A DNA stretch of 64,000 nt from an uncultured Marinobacter sp. (GTDB lineage: Bacteria > Pseudomonadota > Gammaproteobacteria > Pseudomonadales > Oleiphilaceae): the NCBI RefSeq assembly GCF_946886895.1, contig NZ_CAMPJO010000017.1:1-64000 (forward strand), in the 5' to 3' direction. Positions 31,347 through 45,032 of this stretch are shown in pieces. Under the pieces are notes generated by a model. That model worked only from the letters and a program-made list of their open reading frames with translations. It ran no database searches and had not been told where the DNA came from. Within the stretch, counting starts at the first letter, position 1; each line of letters starts with the position of its first letter. A program made the position numbers and the translations under genes.

Positions 31347-32141
31347 ATGGCGCGCGTGATTGCAGTGACCAATCAGAAAGGCGGTGTGGGTAAAACCACC
31401 ACCTGCGTCAACCTGGCCGCCTCCCTGGCCGCCACCAAACGTCGTGTCCTGCTGGTGGATATGGACCCCCAGGGCAATGCGACCATGGGCAGTGGTGTCG
31501 ACAAGAACGCCCTGGAATTATCCGGCTACGATGTGCTGACCAAGCGTACCAGCGCCGCCGAGGTGGTTACCCTCGCGGAAGCTTCCGGTTTTGACATCCT
31601 GCCCGCCAACGGCGACCTGACCGCCGCCGAAGTGGCGCTGATGAATGAGATTGGCCGGGAGCACCGGTTGCGCCTGGCCCTGAACACCATCCGCGACCAC
31701 TACGATTACATCCTGATTGACTGCCCGCCTTCGCTCAGCCTGCTGACGGTGAATGCCCTGTCGGCCGCGGATACGGTGCTGATTCCCATGCAGTGTGAAT
31801 ACTATGCCCTGGAAGGGCTGGCAGCGCTGATGAACACCGTTGAGCAAATCCAGGAAACGGTGAATCCCAATCTGCAGGTGGAAGGCATCCTCCGCACCAT
31901 GTACGACCCGCGTAACAGCCTGACCCTGGACGTGTCCGGTCAGCTGAGTGAGTATTTCGGCGACAAGGTCTATCGGGCGGTGATTCCCCGCAACGTCCGT
32001 CTGGCCGAGGCGCCCAGCTACGGTATGCCGGCGCTGAAGTACGACCGGGCCTCCAAGGGCGCGGTGGCCTATTTGGCCCTGGCCGGCGAAATGGTTCGCC
32101 GGCACGGTGCGAAAAAGACATCCGAGCCGGTTGCGGTGTAA
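31347..32141 (+). CDS. parA: Chromosome partitioning ATPase ParA (Soj)
   Basis: Deviant Walker ATPase that drives origin segregation with ParB-parS. NQKGGVGKTTTCVNLAASLA carries the signature KGGVGKT loop; LLVDMDPQGNAT and DYILIDCPPSLSLLTVNAL complete the site. It lacks the long N-terminal DNA-binding domain of plasmid ParA, as expected for the chromosomal 264-residue form. An ideal AGGAGG precedes ATG 31347, and parB follows. Confidence 0.97.
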   Translation: MARVIAVTNQKGGVGKTTTCVNLAASLAATKRRVLLVDMDPQGNATMGSGVDKNALELSGYDVLTKRTSAAEVVTLAEASGFDILPANGDLTAAEVALMNEIGREHRLRLALNTIRDHYDYILIDCPPSLSLLTVNALSAADTVLIPMQCEYYALEGLAALMNTVEQIQETVNPNLQVEGILRTMYDPRNSLTLDVSGQLSEYFGDKVYRAVIPRNVRLAEAPSYGMPALKYDRASKGAVAYLALAGEMVRRHGAKKTSEPVAV

Positions 32142-32191
32142 CATACCACGCCCATGCACAACGACTTTCAACGGGAAGAATGACTGACACC

Positions 32192-33067
32192 ATGGCGGCG
32201 AAGAAACGAGGACTGGGAGAGCGTGGGCTGGGAGCGCTGCTGGCGGGCTCCAAGGTCAACCTGGACCAGGAACTGAAGGACCACGACGGCGAACTGCGCG
32301 ACATTCCCATCGATCTCATCCAGCGTGGCCGTTTCCAGCCCCGCCGCGACATGGATCCGGCGGCATTGCAGGAGCTGGCGGACTCCATCCGTCAGCAGGG
32401 CGTGATGCAGCCGGTGGTGGTTCGCCCCATTGCCGAAGGTCGCTATGAGCTGATTGCCGGCGAACGTCGCTGGCGCGCCACTCAAATGGCGGAACTGGAT
32501 AGCATCCCCGCCATCATTCGGGATGTCCCCGACGAAGCCGCCATTGCCATGGCGCTGATCGAGAACATCCAGCGGGAAAACCTCAATCCGATCGAAGAAG
32601 CCTTTGCCCTGCAGCGCCTGCAGGACGAATTCGGCCTGACCCAGGCCCAGGTGGCGGAAGCCGTGGGCAAGTCCCGCACCACCATCACCAACCTGCTGCG
32701 GCTGATCGGCCTGACCGAAGATGTCCGCATCATGCTCGAGCACGGTGACCTGGAGATGGGCCATGGCCGGGCCATGCTGACCCTGCCGCCGGAGCAGCAG
32801 GTTCAGGTGGCCAAACAGGTGGTCGGCAAATCCCTCTCCGTACGCCAGACCGAAGCCCTGGTCCGTCGGGTACAGCAGGAACAGCCGGACGGGAAAACCA
32901 AACGCAAGGGCGAAGTCGATCCCAATATCCGTGCCCTGCAGGACGACCTGGCCGAGCGCCTGGGTGCCCGGGTATCGATCGATCACGGCCAGCGTGGCAA
33001 GGGCAAGCTGGTGATCGAATACAGCTCCCTCGACGAACTTGATGGTATTCTCGGCCATATCCGGTAA
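32192..33067 (+). CDS. parB: Chromosome partitioning protein ParB (Spo0J)
   Basis: CTP-dependent clamp that loads at parS. The N-terminal ParA-interacting stretch is KKRGLGERGLGALL. The CTP-binding and arginine-rich region is ELIAGERRWRATQMA, followed by MALIENIQRENLNPIEEA and the helix-turn-helix LTQAQVAEAVGKSRTTITNLLRLIGL. The start is either ATG 32192 (MAAKKRG, as in Pseudomonas) or ATG 32180 (MTDTMAAKK); the Shine-Dalgarno GGGAAG at 32173-32178 does not decide. Its likely binding sites lie in recF (8488, 9127). Confidence 0.96.
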   Translation: MAAKKRGLGERGLGALLAGSKVNLDQELKDHDGELRDIPIDLIQRGRFQPRRDMDPAALQELADSIRQQGVMQPVVVRPIAEGRYELIAGERRWRATQMAELDSIPAIIRDVPDEAAIAMALIENIQRENLNPIEEAFALQRLQDEFGLTQAQVAEAVGKSRTTITNLLRLIGLTEDVRIMLEHGDLEMGHGRAMLTLPPEQQVQVAKQVVGKSLSVRQTEALVRRVQQEQPDGKTKRKGEVDPNIRALQDDLAERLGARVSIDHGQRGKGKLVIEYSSLDELDGILGHIR

Positions 33068-33230
33068 ATCGTCGCAGTCGGCTACACCTTTGGGCCAGCT
33101 GCGAAAGTTCGTATTCCGTCCCTACACAACATATAGTGGTGAAAAAGTGAGCACACGCCTATTTGTGTGCAAATCGTCAAAACACCCGTGGTTAAGCCGG
33201 TTCTGACCGACTCGGCCTGAGCCAGCTTTG

Positions 33231-33259
33231 TTGATTCGTGCACATTGAACACATATAAT
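33231..33259 (+). promoter_or_regulatory. Sigma-70 promoter of the atp operon
   Basis: TTGATT (33231-33236) and a consensus TATAAT (33254-33259) are spaced by exactly 17 bases, 75 bases before the atpI start, in the 266-base gap after parB. No other gene lies in the gap. Confidence 0.85.
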
Positions 33260-33333
33260 CTGCGGCGCTCGTGTCGGTGTATTTGCTTACTTTTTAAACG
33301 GCACCGAAAACTATCTGTATGCACGGGACGAAT

Positions 33334-34624
<1,291 letters not shown>

Positions 34625-34684
34625 TCGGACACCATTAAGCCGTAGTTCTGAACCCTAAACCCTTAAACTGAAAAACCTGACTGA

Positions 34685-34957
<273 letters not shown>

Positions 34958-35024
34958 TCGAGTCGCCAACCGGGGTTTCACCCCGGTCAGATGATTCTTA
35001 ACAACACAGGCGAGAGGTGAAGAC

Positions 35025-35495
35025 GTGAACATTAATTTGACGATGATTGGTCAAGCCATCGCGTTCTTTATCTTTGTCGTCTTCTGCATGAAGTACGTGT
35101 GGCCGCCTATCATGGCGGCACTGCAGGAGCGTCAAAAGAAGATCGCTGACGGACTGGCTGCCTCAGACCGCGCAGCGCGCGATCTGGAACTGGCTCAGGA
35201 AAAGTCAGCTCAGGAACTGCGTGAAGCCAAGCAGCAAGCCGCTGGCCTGATTGAACAGGCCAACAAGCGTGCGGCCCAGATTGTGGAAGCATCCAAGGAT
35301 GACGCCCGCAAGGAAGGCCAGAAGCTGATTGAGCAGGCCAAGGCCGAAATTGAACAGGAGCGGAATCAGGCTCGTGACGCGCTGCGTGCAGAAGTTGCCG
35401 CTATCGCTGTCGCCGGTGCTGAGAAAATCCTGGAAGCCTCTGTCGATGCCTCCAAGCACAACGAAATGTTGGAAAAACTGGCGGCAGAACTTTAA
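35025..35495 (+). CDS. atpF: ATP synthase F0 subunit b
   Basis: Peripheral stalk subunit: one N-terminal transmembrane helix ([22 protein letters not shown]) followed by a long charged coiled coil rich in Ala, Glu, Lys and Arg. 156 residues. GTG or ATG choice: the frame opens GTGAACATTAATTTGACG, so the start codon is GTG at 35025 behind GAGAGG. Confidence 0.96.
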   Translation: MNINLTMIGQAIAFFIFVVFCMKYVWPPIMAALQERQKKIADGLAASDRAARDLELAQEKSAQELREAKQQAAGLIEQANKRAAQIVEASKDDARKEGQKLIEQAKAEIEQERNQARDALRAEVAAIAVAGAEKILEASVDASKHNEMLEKLAAEL

Positions 35496-35510
35496 ACGAC
35501 GAGGTTCATC

Positions 35511-36047
35511 ATGGCAGAACTGAGAACGCTGGCCCGTCCATACGCAAAAGCAGCATTCAAGGCCGCTCAGGAGCACGAGCAACTGGCCGAGTGGTCCCAG
35601 GTGCTGACGATTGCCGGACAGGTCACCGCGAATAAAAGCATTCGACAGCTTCTCGCGAATCCGGGTCTGGAAGAGCAGAAAAAGGCCGAACTGATTCTGG
35701 AGGTCGCCGAAGAGGGCGTCACCGAGCAGGTTCGGAACTTTTTCGCGGTACTGGCTGAAAATCGCCGGCTGATGCTTCTTCCCGAGATTTCAGCGCTCTT
35801 CAACACGTACCGGGCTGATCTGGAGCGTACTGTTGATATCGAAGTTACCGCAGCTTTCGAGCTGACGGACGAACAGCAACAGAAGCTCGCCCAGGCACTC
35901 TCGGAAAAACTCGAGCGTAAAGTGTCACTTGCGGCGTCACTGGACAAGTCTCTGATCGGCGGCGCAATCGTTCGCACCGGCGATCTGGTCATTGACGCCT
36001 CCGTACGCGGAAAGCTGACCAAGCTGGCCGACGCTCTGGGCTCCTGA
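35511..36047 (+). CDS. atpH: ATP synthase F1 subunit delta
   Basis: Joins the peripheral stalk to the F1 head. The N-terminal helical bundle ([22 protein letters not shown]) and C-terminal [29 protein letters not shown] are the conserved ends of the family. 178 residues; 15 bases after atpF. Confidence 0.96.
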   Translation: MAELRTLARPYAKAAFKAAQEHEQLAEWSQVLTIAGQVTANKSIRQLLANPGLEEQKKAELILEVAEEGVTEQVRNFFAVLAENRRLMLLPEISALFNTYRADLERTVDIEVTAAFELTDEQQQKLAQALSEKLERKVSLAASLDKSLIGGAIVRTGDLVIDASVRGKLTKLADALGS

Positions 36048-36075
36048 TTTCAGCACAAGGTTTGAGGATATTGGC

Positions 36076-37620
36076 ATGCAGCAACTGAATCCATCCGAGA
36101 TCAGTGACATCATCAAGAAGAGAATCGAGAAACTCGATATCTCTTCCGAAGCAAAAAACGAAGGTACGATTCTGTCCGTTTCGGACGGTATCGTGCTGAT
36201 CCACGGTCTTGCCGACGTTATGTACGGTGAGATGATTGAATTCGCCAATGGCATCTTCGGCATGGCTCTGAACCTGGAGCGTGATTCCGTGGGTGCGGTT
36301 GTTCTGGGCGACTACGAAGGTCTGGCAGAAGGCCAGAAGGTACGCTGTACCGGTCGTATTCTGGAAGTTCCGGTGGGTCCGGAATTGCTGGGCCGCGTCG
36401 TGGACTCTCTGGGTAACCCGATCGACGGCAAGGGCGAGCTGGGCACCGACCTTACCTCACCCATCGAGAAGGTGGCGCCGGGCGTTATCGCACGTCAATC
36501 GGTCGATGAGCCGGTTCAGACCGGCCTGAAAGCGATCGACACCATGGTGCCGATCGGTCGTGGCCAGCGTGAGCTGATCATTGGTGACCGTCAGATCGGT
36601 AAGACCGCTGTCGCTATCGACGCGATCATTAACCAGAAAGACAGTGGCATTAAATGTATCTACGTAGCCGTAGGTCAGAAGCAGTCTTCCATTGCCGCCG
36701 TTGTGCGCAAGCTGGAAGAGCACGGAGCCATGGACCACACCATCGTGGTAGCCGCGGGCGCAGCTGACCCAGCCGCTACGCAGTTCCTGGCGCCGTACTC
36801 CGGCACCTCTATGGGCGAGTACTTCCGTGATCGCGGTGAAGACGCCCTGATCATCTTTGATGATCTGTCCAAGCAGGCGGTGGCTTATCGTCAGATTTCC
36901 CTGCTGCTGCGTCGTCCGCCGGGCCGTGAAGCCTATCCGGGTGACGTTTTCTACCTGCACTCTCGGCTGCTGGAGCGGGCATCCCGCGTTAACGCCGACT
37001 ACGTCGAGAAGCTCACCAACGGTGAAGTGAAAGGCAAGACCGGTTCCCTGACCGCGCTGCCGATCATCGAAACCCAGGCCGGCGACGTGTCTGCGTTCGT
37101 ACCGACCAACGTGATCTCCATCACCGACGGCCAGATCTTCCTGGAGACCAACCTGTTCAACTCCGGCATCCGTCCGGCGATGAACGCCGGTGTCTCGGTC
37201 TCACGGGTGGGCGGTTCCGCCCAGACCAAGATCATGAAGAAGCTCGGCGGTAATATCCGTCTGGCCCTGGCCCAGTACCGTGAACTGGCCGCTTTCGCCC
37301 AGTTTGCTTCGGATCTTGACGAAGCAACCCGTAAGCAGCTTGAACACGGTCAGCGTGTTACGGAACTCATGAAGCAGAACCAATACAGCCCGATGTCCGT
37401 GGCTGAAATGGGTACGGTTCTGTTTGCAGCCAACGAAGGCTTCCTGGACGACGTTGATGTCGACAAGGTTGTTAAGTTCGAAGCGCAGATGCTTGACTGG
37501 ATGCGCTCTGAACAGAAAGACCTGCTCGACAAGATCAACGAGAAAGGCGATTACAACGACGAAATCGCTGCCGGCCTCAAAGCTGCACTTGAGAAATTCA
37601 AGACCACTCAGAGCTGGTAA
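36076..37620 (+). CDS. atpA: ATP synthase F1 subunit alpha
   Basis: Non-catalytic nucleotide-binding subunit. Walker A is [13 protein letters not shown], with [34 protein letters not shown] following and the alpha signature [17 protein letters not shown] near residue 370. 514 residues, standard length. Confidence 0.98.
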   Translation: MQQLNPSEISDIIKKRIEKLDISSEAKNEGTILSVSDGIVLIHGLADVMYGEMIEFANGIFGMALNLERDSVGAVVLGDYEGLAEGQKVRCTGRILEVPVGPELLGRVVDSLGNPIDGKGELGTDLTSPIEKVAPGVIARQSVDEPVQTGLKAIDTMVPIGRGQRELIIGDRQIGKTAVAIDAIINQKDSGIKCIYVAVGQKQSSIAAVVRKLEEHGAMDHTIVVAAGAADPAATQFLAPYSGTSMGEYFRDRGEDALIIFDDLSKQAVAYRQISLLLRRPPGREAYPGDVFYLHSRLLERASRVNADYVEKLTNGEVKGKTGSLTALPIIETQAGDVSAFVPTNVISITDGQIFLETNLFNSGIRPAMNAGVSVSRVGGSAQTKIMKKLGGNIRLALAQYRELAAFAQFASDLDEATRKQLEHGQRVTELMKQNQYSPMSVAEMGTVLFAANEGFLDDVDVDKVVKFEAQMLDWMRSEQKDLLDKINEKGDYNDEIAAGLKAALEKFKTTQSW

Positions 37621-37695
37621 GAAAAGGGGCCTGCGGCGTGTGTCGCGGGCCGGTTTTCGACGCAACGAGTGTCTAACTTGAGAAGGCAGTGAGTT

Positions 37696-38556
37696 ATGGC
37701 CGTCGGCAAAGAAATACGTAACCAGATTTCGAGCATCAAGAGCACGCAGAAAATCACCAGCGCCATGGAAATGGTGGCTGCGAGTAAGATGCGTAAGGCT
37801 CAGGAACGCATGCAGGCGACTCGCCCGTATGCCGACAAGATGCGGCAGGTGATCGGGCACATTGCCAAGGCGAACGCTCAGTACAAGCATCCGTTTATGG
37901 TCGACCGTGAGGTTAAGCGTGTTGGCTATATTGTGGTGTCCACTGACCGTGGCCTGTGCGGTGGTCTGAACAGCAACCTGTTCAAAGCGCTTGTCCGTGA
38001 AATGAAAGCGTGGAACGAAAAAGGGGTGGAATCCGATCTGTGCGCCATCGGACAGAAAGGGGCCTCCTTTTTCCGGAGCTATGGCGGCAATGTCGTCGCG
38101 GCGCTGACCCATCTGGGTGACAGCCCGAGCTCTGAAAAACTCATCGGCAACGTCAAGGTCATGCTGGATTCGTTCTCCGAGGGCAAGATCGATCGCCTGT
38201 ACGTGGTGAGCAACCAGTTCGTCAATACCATGACCCAAAGCCCGAAGGTGGAGCAGCTTCTGCCCCTGCCGGAAAGCGAAGACGAAGAGATCAAGAACCA
38301 GTGGGATTATCTCTACGAGCCCGATGCCAGGCAGATCCTCGATGGCCTTCTGCCACGGTTTATTGAATCCCAGGTGTACCAGGGTGTGGTAGAAAATCTG
38401 GCATGTGAACAGGCAGCCCGGATGATCGCCATGAAGAGCGCAACTGATAACGCCGGTGACATTATGGACGAACTTCAGTTGGCCTATAACAAGGCGCGTC
38501 AGGCAGCCATCACCCAAGAGATTTCGGAGATTGTGAGCGGCGCGGCTTCGGTCTGA
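37696..38556 (+). CDS. atpG: ATP synthase F1 subunit gamma
   Basis: Central rotor shaft. The N-terminal helix [30 protein letters not shown] and the C-terminal helix [38 protein letters not shown] form the coiled coil in the F1 cavity; [16 protein letters not shown] is the conserved core. 286 residues. Confidence 0.98.
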   Translation: MAVGKEIRNQISSIKSTQKITSAMEMVAASKMRKAQERMQATRPYADKMRQVIGHIAKANAQYKHPFMVDREVKRVGYIVVSTDRGLCGGLNSNLFKALVREMKAWNEKGVESDLCAIGQKGASFFRSYGGNVVAALTHLGDSPSSEKLIGNVKVMLDSFSEGKIDRLYVVSNQFVNTMTQSPKVEQLLPLPESEDEEIKNQWDYLYEPDARQILDGLLPRFIESQVYQGVVENLACEQAARMIAMKSATDNAGDIMDELQLAYNKARQAAITQEISEIVSGAASV

Positions 38557-38593
38557 TCCTGCCCACGATCCAACTGGTTTTATTGACTACTAA

Positions 38594-40006
<1,413 letters not shown>

Positions 40007-40053
40007 TCTGGGCCTGAGCGTTTGTTTCCGGATCGATCAAAGAGGCAACTGAC

Positions 40054-40476
40054 ATGGGTATGACCGTGCATTGTGATGTGGTGAGTGCCGAAACAAAGAT
40101 CTATTCCGGATTGGTGGAAATGCTGATCGCAGCGGGCTCCGAAGGTGACCTGGGTATCACCCCGGGCCACACGCCGCTGCTGACCGAGCTGAAGCCGGGT
40201 CCCGTTCGGATCATCAAGCAGGGCGGTGAAGAAGAGATTCTTTACGTGTCTGGCGGATATCTGGAGGTTCAGCCCAATCTGGTGACTTTGTTGGCCGACA
40301 CCGCGGTTCGTGCAAAGGATGTGGACGAAGCTGCCGCACTCGAGGCTCAGAAAGAAGCCGAGAAAGCACTTGCCAATAAGACCGGTGAATTCGAGTATTC
40401 CCGTGCTGCTGCGGAACTGGCCGAGGCTGCTGCCCAGCTTCGAACCATTCAGCAGTTGCGGAACAAGATGCGCTAG
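40054..40476 (+). CDS. atpC: ATP synthase F1 subunit epsilon
   Basis: Regulatory rotor subunit: an N-terminal beta sandwich ([45 protein letters not shown]) and a C-terminal helical pair ([21 protein letters not shown]...[12 protein letters not shown]) that can inhibit hydrolysis. 140 residues. Last gene of the atp operon, followed by a terminator. Confidence 0.97.
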   Translation: MGMTVHCDVVSAETKIYSGLVEMLIAAGSEGDLGITPGHTPLLTELKPGPVRIIKQGGEEEILYVSGGYLEVQPNLVTLLADTAVRAKDVDEAAALEAQKEAEKALANKTGEFEYSRAAAELAEAAAQLRTIQQLRNKMR

Positions 40477-40508
40477 GCATTTTCGTTCCGGGGTTACCGA
40501 ACACCAGA

Positions 40509-40577
40509 GCCGCATCCTGAGCGGCTGGAGACCAACGCCTGGCGTTGGCAATCCGGCCGTTGGGGTGCGGTTTTTTT
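40509..40577 (+). terminator. Terminator after atpC
   Basis: CCGCATCC (40510-40517) pairs, with one G-T wobble, to GGGTGCGG just before a seven-T run at 40571-40577. The intervening bases form their own hairpin (CCAACGCC/GGCGTTGG, about 40532-40549). It separates the atp operon from glmU. Confidence 0.8.
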
Positions 40578-40620
40578 ATGACGGACTGAAATGCCAACAA
40601 CCCGGGAGACGGATGTTTCC

Positions 40621-41985
40621 ATGAGCCCATTACACGTAGTGATTCTGGCAGCCGGCCAGGGTTCCAGAATGAAATCCGCTTTGCCGAAAGTGCTGCACGC
40701 GCTGGCCGGTCGACCGATGCTTCATCATGTCATCGCCACCGCCAGAAGCCTGGGGGCCGAGACCATCCACACGGTGATCGGCCACGGCGCGGACCAGGTT
40801 CGGGCCTCGGTGCCTGAGGGCAGCATCCACTGGGTAGAGCAGCGGGAACAACTGGGCACCGGCCATGCGGTTGCCCAGGTTCTGGAGCATTTGCCGGACG
40901 ACGCCCGGGTCCTGGTACTGTACGGGGACGTGCCACTGACCCGAAGTGCTACCCTGGAAACCCTGGTCCGCCATATCAGTGACACCTCCCTGGGGCTGCT
41001 GACGGTGACCATGGACGACCCCAAGGGCTACGGCCGCATCGTCCGCGACGCCGACGGCCAGGTCACCGCCATCGTTGAACAGAAAGACGCAACCCCCGAG
41101 CAGCGCGCCATCCGGGAAGTGAACACCGGTATTCTGGGCGTGACCGCGGCACAACTGAAGGCCTGGCTGCCAAGGCTGTCCAATAGCAACGCCCAGGGCG
41201 AGTACTACCTGACCGATATCATCGCCATGGCGGCGTCGGACCAGGTGACCGTCGAGGTCAACCAGCCGGACGACGCACTGGAAGTACAGGGCGTGAACAA
41301 CCGGGTGCAGCTGGCCGAACTTGAACGCTGGTTCCAGCGCCATCAGGCCCGGCAGCTTATGCTCGACGGCGCGACCCTGGCCGATCCCGAGCGCGTTGAT
41401 GTGCGGGGCAATCTGCGCATTGGCAATGATATATTCATCGATGTGAATGCGGTGTTTGAAGGCGATGTCCGGTTGGGCAACAACGTGCGTATCGGGCCAG
41501 GCTGCGTTATCAAGGATGCGGATATTGGTGACGGAACCGAGATCAAGGCCTACAGTGTGATTGAGAGTTCGAGCATTGGCGCCAACGCCCAGATCGGTCC
41601 CTATGCCCGCTTCCGCCCCGGAAACACCCTTGCCGCCAACACCAAGGTCGGCAATTTCGTGGAGCTCAAAAAATCCGTGGTCGGCGAGGGCAGCAAGATC
41701 AACCACCTGAGTTACGTGGGGGACGCCACGCTCGGAACCAACGTGAATGTCGGGGCCGGTACCATCACCTGCAACTACGATGGTGCCAACAAGTACCCGA
41801 CCGTGATTGGTGACGGCGCATTCGTGGGATCGAACGCATCCCTGGTGGCGCCGGTCACGTTGGCAAGCGGCGTGACGGTGGCCGCAGGTTCCACCATTAC
41901 CCGGGATGTTGCCGATAATGAGCTGGCCGTTGCCCGGGGGCGCCAGCGCAATATCTCCGGCTGGGAACGGCCGAAGAAACACTGA
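40621..41985 (+). CDS. glmU: Bifunctional GlcNAc-1-phosphate uridyltransferase / glucosamine-1-phosphate acetyltransferase
   Basis: Makes UDP-GlcNAc for peptidoglycan and LPS. The N-terminal pyrophosphorylase starts VVILAAGQGSRMKSALPKVLH with the catalytic nucleotide loop. The C-terminal left-handed beta helix is visible as hexapeptide repeats (for example IGPGCVIKDADIGDGTEI), with the acetyl-CoA site around NVGAGTITCNYDGANK. ATG 40621 gives 454 residues; the frame opens earlier at 40591 without homology. glmS follows 30 bases later. Confidence 0.97.
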   Translation: MSPLHVVILAAGQGSRMKSALPKVLHALAGRPMLHHVIATARSLGAETIHTVIGHGADQVRASVPEGSIHWVEQREQLGTGHAVAQVLEHLPDDARVLVLYGDVPLTRSATLETLVRHISDTSLGLLTVTMDDPKGYGRIVRDADGQVTAIVEQKDATPEQRAIREVNTGILGVTAAQLKAWLPRLSNSNAQGEYYLTDIIAMAASDQVTVEVNQPDDALEVQGVNNRVQLAELERWFQRHQARQLMLDGATLADPERVDVRGNLRIGNDIFIDVNAVFEGDVRLGNNVRIGPGCVIKDADIGDGTEIKAYSVIESSSIGANAQIGPYARFRPGNTLAANTKVGNFVELKKSVVGEGSKINHLSYVGDATLGTNVNVGAGTITCNYDGANKYPTVIGDGAFVGSNASLVAPVTLASGVTVAAGSTITRDVADNELAVARGRQRNISGWERPKKH

Positions 41986-42015
41986 TGAACACAGCAACGG
42001 ACAGGTGAAAGCAAC

Positions 42016-43848
42016 ATGTGTGGCATTGTAGGCGCGGTTTCGGAACGGGACGTCCAGGGCATTCTTCTTGAAGGCCTGCGTCGTCTGGAGTACCGGGGGT
42101 ATGACTCTGCCGGCATGGCGGTCATCGATGGTGATAACTCGGTACAGCGAGCCCGGGAACTGGGTAAGGTGGCGTCGCTGGCAGAGGCGATCGGCACGAC
42201 CCCGTTGTCCGGTAGTCTGGGCATCGCCCACACCCGTTGGGCCACCCATGGCGAGCCGTCACAGGTGAATGCCCATCCGCATATGTCCGGGAACCGGCTC
42301 GCCATCGTCCACAACGGCATTATCGAGAACTACCAGGAACTGCGGGACGAGCTCAAGGCGGACGGTTTCGTGTTCAGCTCCCAGACGGACACGGAAGTGG
42401 TCGCCCACCTGATCGAGAAGAACGTCCGCCAACTGGGTGAGCTGCATGCCGCGATCAAGGCCTCGATCGCCCGCCTGCGCGGCGCCTTTGCCCTGGCCGT
42501 GATTCATGCCGATGAGCCGGATCACCTGATTGTCTGCCGGGAAGGCAGTCCGCTGGTGATCGGAGTGGGTATCGGCGAGAACTTCATTGCGTCCGATCAG
42601 CTGGCACTGCTGCCGGTGACCGACCGCTTCATGTTTCTCGAAGAGGGCGATATCGCCGACATCCGCCGTGATCGGGTGGTGATCGAGAACCGTGATGGCC
42701 AGATCGTGGAGCGCGAGATTGCCCGTTTTGAGCACGGTACCGATTCTGCCGACAAAGGCGAATACCGGCACTTCATGCTCAAGGAAATCTACGAGCAGCC
42801 CCGGGTGATCAAGGCCACCATGGAAGGCCGGCTGACCAAAACCCACGTGCTGGAACAGGCCCTGGGTACCGATGCCGCCAATCTGCTGGACAATGTGCGC
42901 CACGTGCAGATTATCGCCTGTGGCACCAGCTATCACGCCGGCATGGTGGCCCGATACTGGATCGAAGAACTGGCCGGCGTGCCCTGCTCAGTGGAGGTGG
43001 CCTCCGAATTCCGCTACCGCAAACACGTGATTCAGCCAGACACTCTGTTCCTGTGCATTTCCCAGTCCGGTGAAACCGCCGACACCCTGGCCGCCCTGCG
43101 CCAGGCCAAGAAAGCGGGTTTCCGGGCCGCGTTGGCCATCTGTAACGTACCCGGCAGCTCCCTGGTACGGGAATCCGACCTGGTGATCATGACCCAGGCC
43201 GGCCCGGAGATCGGCGTGGCGTCCACCAAGGCGTTCACCACCCAACTGACCGCGTTGCTCATCTTCACCCTGGCACTGGCCCGTCATAACGGCCTGCCGG
43301 AAGACAAGGAAGCGGAGATTGTCGGCGCCCTGCATCAGCTGCCGGGGCAAGTGAGCGACGTGCTGGCCCTGGACGGCGAGATTGCCGAGATGTCCAAGGC
43401 CTTCATGGACAAGAACCACAGCCTGTTCCTGGGCCGTGGCTCGCAGTTTCCGGTGGCACTCGAGGGTGCCCTGAAGCTCAAGGAAATCTCCTACATCCAC
43501 GCCGAAGCCTACCCGGCCGGCGAGCTGAAGCATGGCCCCCTGGCCCTGGTGGACAGCGAAATGCCGGTGGTGACCGTGGCGCCGAACAACGACCTGGTGG
43601 AAAAGCTCAAATCCAACCTGGAAGAGGTTCGCGCCCGGGGCGGTGAGCTGTTCGTCTTTGCCGACAAAGCCGCGGACGTGAAACCGGAAGCTGGTATTCA
43701 CGTGATGCAGATCCCGTCTGTGCACGCGATCACCGCACCGATTGTGTACACCGTGCCGTTGCAATTGCTGTCGTATCACGTGGCTGTGCTCAAGGGCACC
43801 GACGTGGATCAGCCGAGGAATCTGGCCAAGAGTGTGACGGTTGAGTAA
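42016..43848 (+). CDS. glmS: Glutamine-fructose-6-phosphate aminotransferase
   Basis: Makes glucosamine-6-phosphate from fructose-6-phosphate and glutamine, feeding GlmM and GlmU. The N-terminal glutaminase begins [11 protein letters not shown] with the nucleophile Cys exposed after Met removal, followed by [12 protein letters not shown] and [12 protein letters not shown]. Two SIS domains follow ([57 protein letters not shown]). The C-terminus ends [15 protein letters not shown]. 610 residues. No glmS ribozyme is expected or seen. Confidence 0.98.
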   Translation: MCGIVGAVSERDVQGILLEGLRRLEYRGYDSAGMAVIDGDNSVQRARELGKVASLAEAIGTTPLSGSLGIAHTRWATHGEPSQVNAHPHMSGNRLAIVHNGIIENYQELRDELKADGFVFSSQTDTEVVAHLIEKNVRQLGELHAAIKASIARLRGAFALAVIHADEPDHLIVCREGSPLVIGVGIGENFIASDQLALLPVTDRFMFLEEGDIADIRRDRVVIENRDGQIVEREIARFEHGTDSADKGEYRHFMLKEIYEQPRVIKATMEGRLTKTHVLEQALGTDAANLLDNVRHVQIIACGTSYHAGMVARYWIEELAGVPCSVEVASEFRYRKHVIQPDTLFLCISQSGETADTLAALRQAKKAGFRAALAICNVPGSSLVRESDLVIMTQAGPEIGVASTKAFTTQLTALLIFTLALARHNGLPEDKEAEIVGALHQLPGQVSDVLALDGEIAEMSKAFMDKNHSLFLGRGSQFPVALEGALKLKEISYIHAEAYPAGELKHGPLALVDSEMPVVTVAPNNDLVEKLKSNLEEVRARGGELFVFADKAADVKPEAGIHVMQIPSVHAITAPIVYTVPLQLLSYHVAVLKGTDVDQPRNLAKSVTVE

Positions 43849-43935
43849 ACGCTAAAACATCTCGCCTGCATAGATGGCCTGGCGCCAAGCTGATAGGCTG
43901 CCTCCAACCGATCACGGGTGGCGGAGACGGTAAGC

Positions 43936-44898
43936 ATGAACACAGCAGGCGAGGAGAGCGCAATACGCGCCTTCGGTATCTCGGATTTCCTGGCGTTTGG
44001 GCAGGATTACGGTATCCGTTACCACTTCCCCGACCTGCCCCGGCCGGGGGTGACCGACGCCCCGGTGGCCCGGGGCCGGATTGCCGAAACGGCCCTGCCA
44101 TCGGGGTTCCGGTTTACCCGTTCTGACCTCGAGGTTTTCCAGAGTTACGAATCCATTTCTCTGGGGCACTCGCCCCTGCTGATCGTGATCGTTCTGGCAG
44201 GCAGTATCCGGCTGTCGGTTGGGGCAGTTCATCGTGAACTCGGCGCCGGCACCGCCGTCAGTCTCCAGTTGCGTCCGGAATACGCGCTGAATGTTGTCCA
44301 GCCCGCCGGCCAGCACCTGAAAACCGTGACCCTGGCCTTCGACCCGGCCGGCCCGGCCCTGAATCGGGCCGAACACCCGATACTGACAGCGCTGCTGGCG
44401 GCCATTGAGCAGCCGGTCTGGTTGTGGCAACCGCCGGGCGAGCTGGTTGCGGCCCTGCAGCAGGGGTTGGCGGCCACCGTGCCCGAGGGCCAGAAAACCC
44501 TGGTACTGGAAGGGTTGGCCCTGCAACTGGCAGGCTATGGGGTGCCCCAGGGCACGGTGCCGAAAACCCGCCGCAGATCCCTGCCATCCGGCCAGCAACA
44601 ACGGCTGGAATCGGTACGGCAACTGCTGGAGTTCAACCCCGCCGAGGACTACACCCTGGCACAACTGGCCCGGCGGGCCGCCATGAGCCCCAGCAGTCTG
44701 CGGGCCAAATTCCGGGCGATCTATGGTGTCTCGGTGTTTGGCTATCAGCGTGCCTGCCGGATGGCGCTGGCCCGGCGTTACCTGGAGCAGGGGCACTCCG
44801 TCCAGCAGGCCGCCCACCGGTCGGGCTACCGGCACGCCACCAACTTCGCCACCGCCTTTCGTCGCCATTTCGGAGTGTCGCCTGGAAACCTGACCTGA
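43936..44898 (+). CDS. AraC-family transcriptional regulator, PchR-like
   Basis: The C-terminal AraC helix-turn-helix pair is clear: YTLAQLARRAAMSPSSLRAKFRAIYGVSVFGYQRACRM and GHSVQQAAHRSGYRHATNFATAFRRHFGVSPG. The N-terminal ~200 residues resemble the PchR effector domain, which senses a ferri-siderophore. Position supports this, since a TonB-dependent siderophore receptor follows on the same strand. The start is ATG 43936; an upstream frame to 43918 is possible. 320 residues. It probably activates the receptor gene; the inducing siderophore is unknown. Confidence 0.85.
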   Translation: MNTAGEESAIRAFGISDFLAFGQDYGIRYHFPDLPRPGVTDAPVARGRIAETALPSGFRFTRSDLEVFQSYESISLGHSPLLIVIVLAGSIRLSVGAVHRELGAGTAVSLQLRPEYALNVVQPAGQHLKTVTLAFDPAGPALNRAEHPILTALLAAIEQPVWLWQPPGELVAALQQGLAATVPEGQKTLVLEGLALQLAGYGVPQGTVPKTRRRSLPSGQQQRLESVRQLLEFNPAEDYTLAQLARRAAMSPSSLRAKFRAIYGVSVFGYQRACRMALARRYLEQGHSVQQAAHRSGYRHATNFATAFRRHFGVSPGNLT

Positions 44899-44965
44899 GT
44901 AGCGTCAGGCTTGTCGGTGCGCAAACGTTTTCTGTCACTGCGCATACCAATTCATGGATCTAAAA

Positions 44966-44990
44966 GCGAATAATTCGCATTAACGAATTA
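44966..44990. promoter_or_regulatory. Overlapping inverted repeats upstream of the siderophore receptor
   Basis: GCGAATAATTCGC (44966-44978) is a perfect palindrome with one central base. It overlaps TAATTCG...CGAATTA (44971-44977 with 44984-44990, six-base spacer). The position, 43 bases before the receptor start, suits a Fur or PchR-type operator. The match to a 7-1-7 Fur box is only partial. Confidence 0.45.
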
Positions 44991-45032
44991 GTGTTCCCTG
45001 AACGACTTGGTATTCCCTGAGAGGCGCGTGTG

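Noticed and set aside
32180..33067. CRISPR arrays, rRNA, tRNA or insertion sequences anywhere in the window
   Set aside because: I looked for regular spaced repeats, rRNA/tRNA cores and transposase motifs and found none; the only mobile element I can support is the integron. The coordinates given are nominal.
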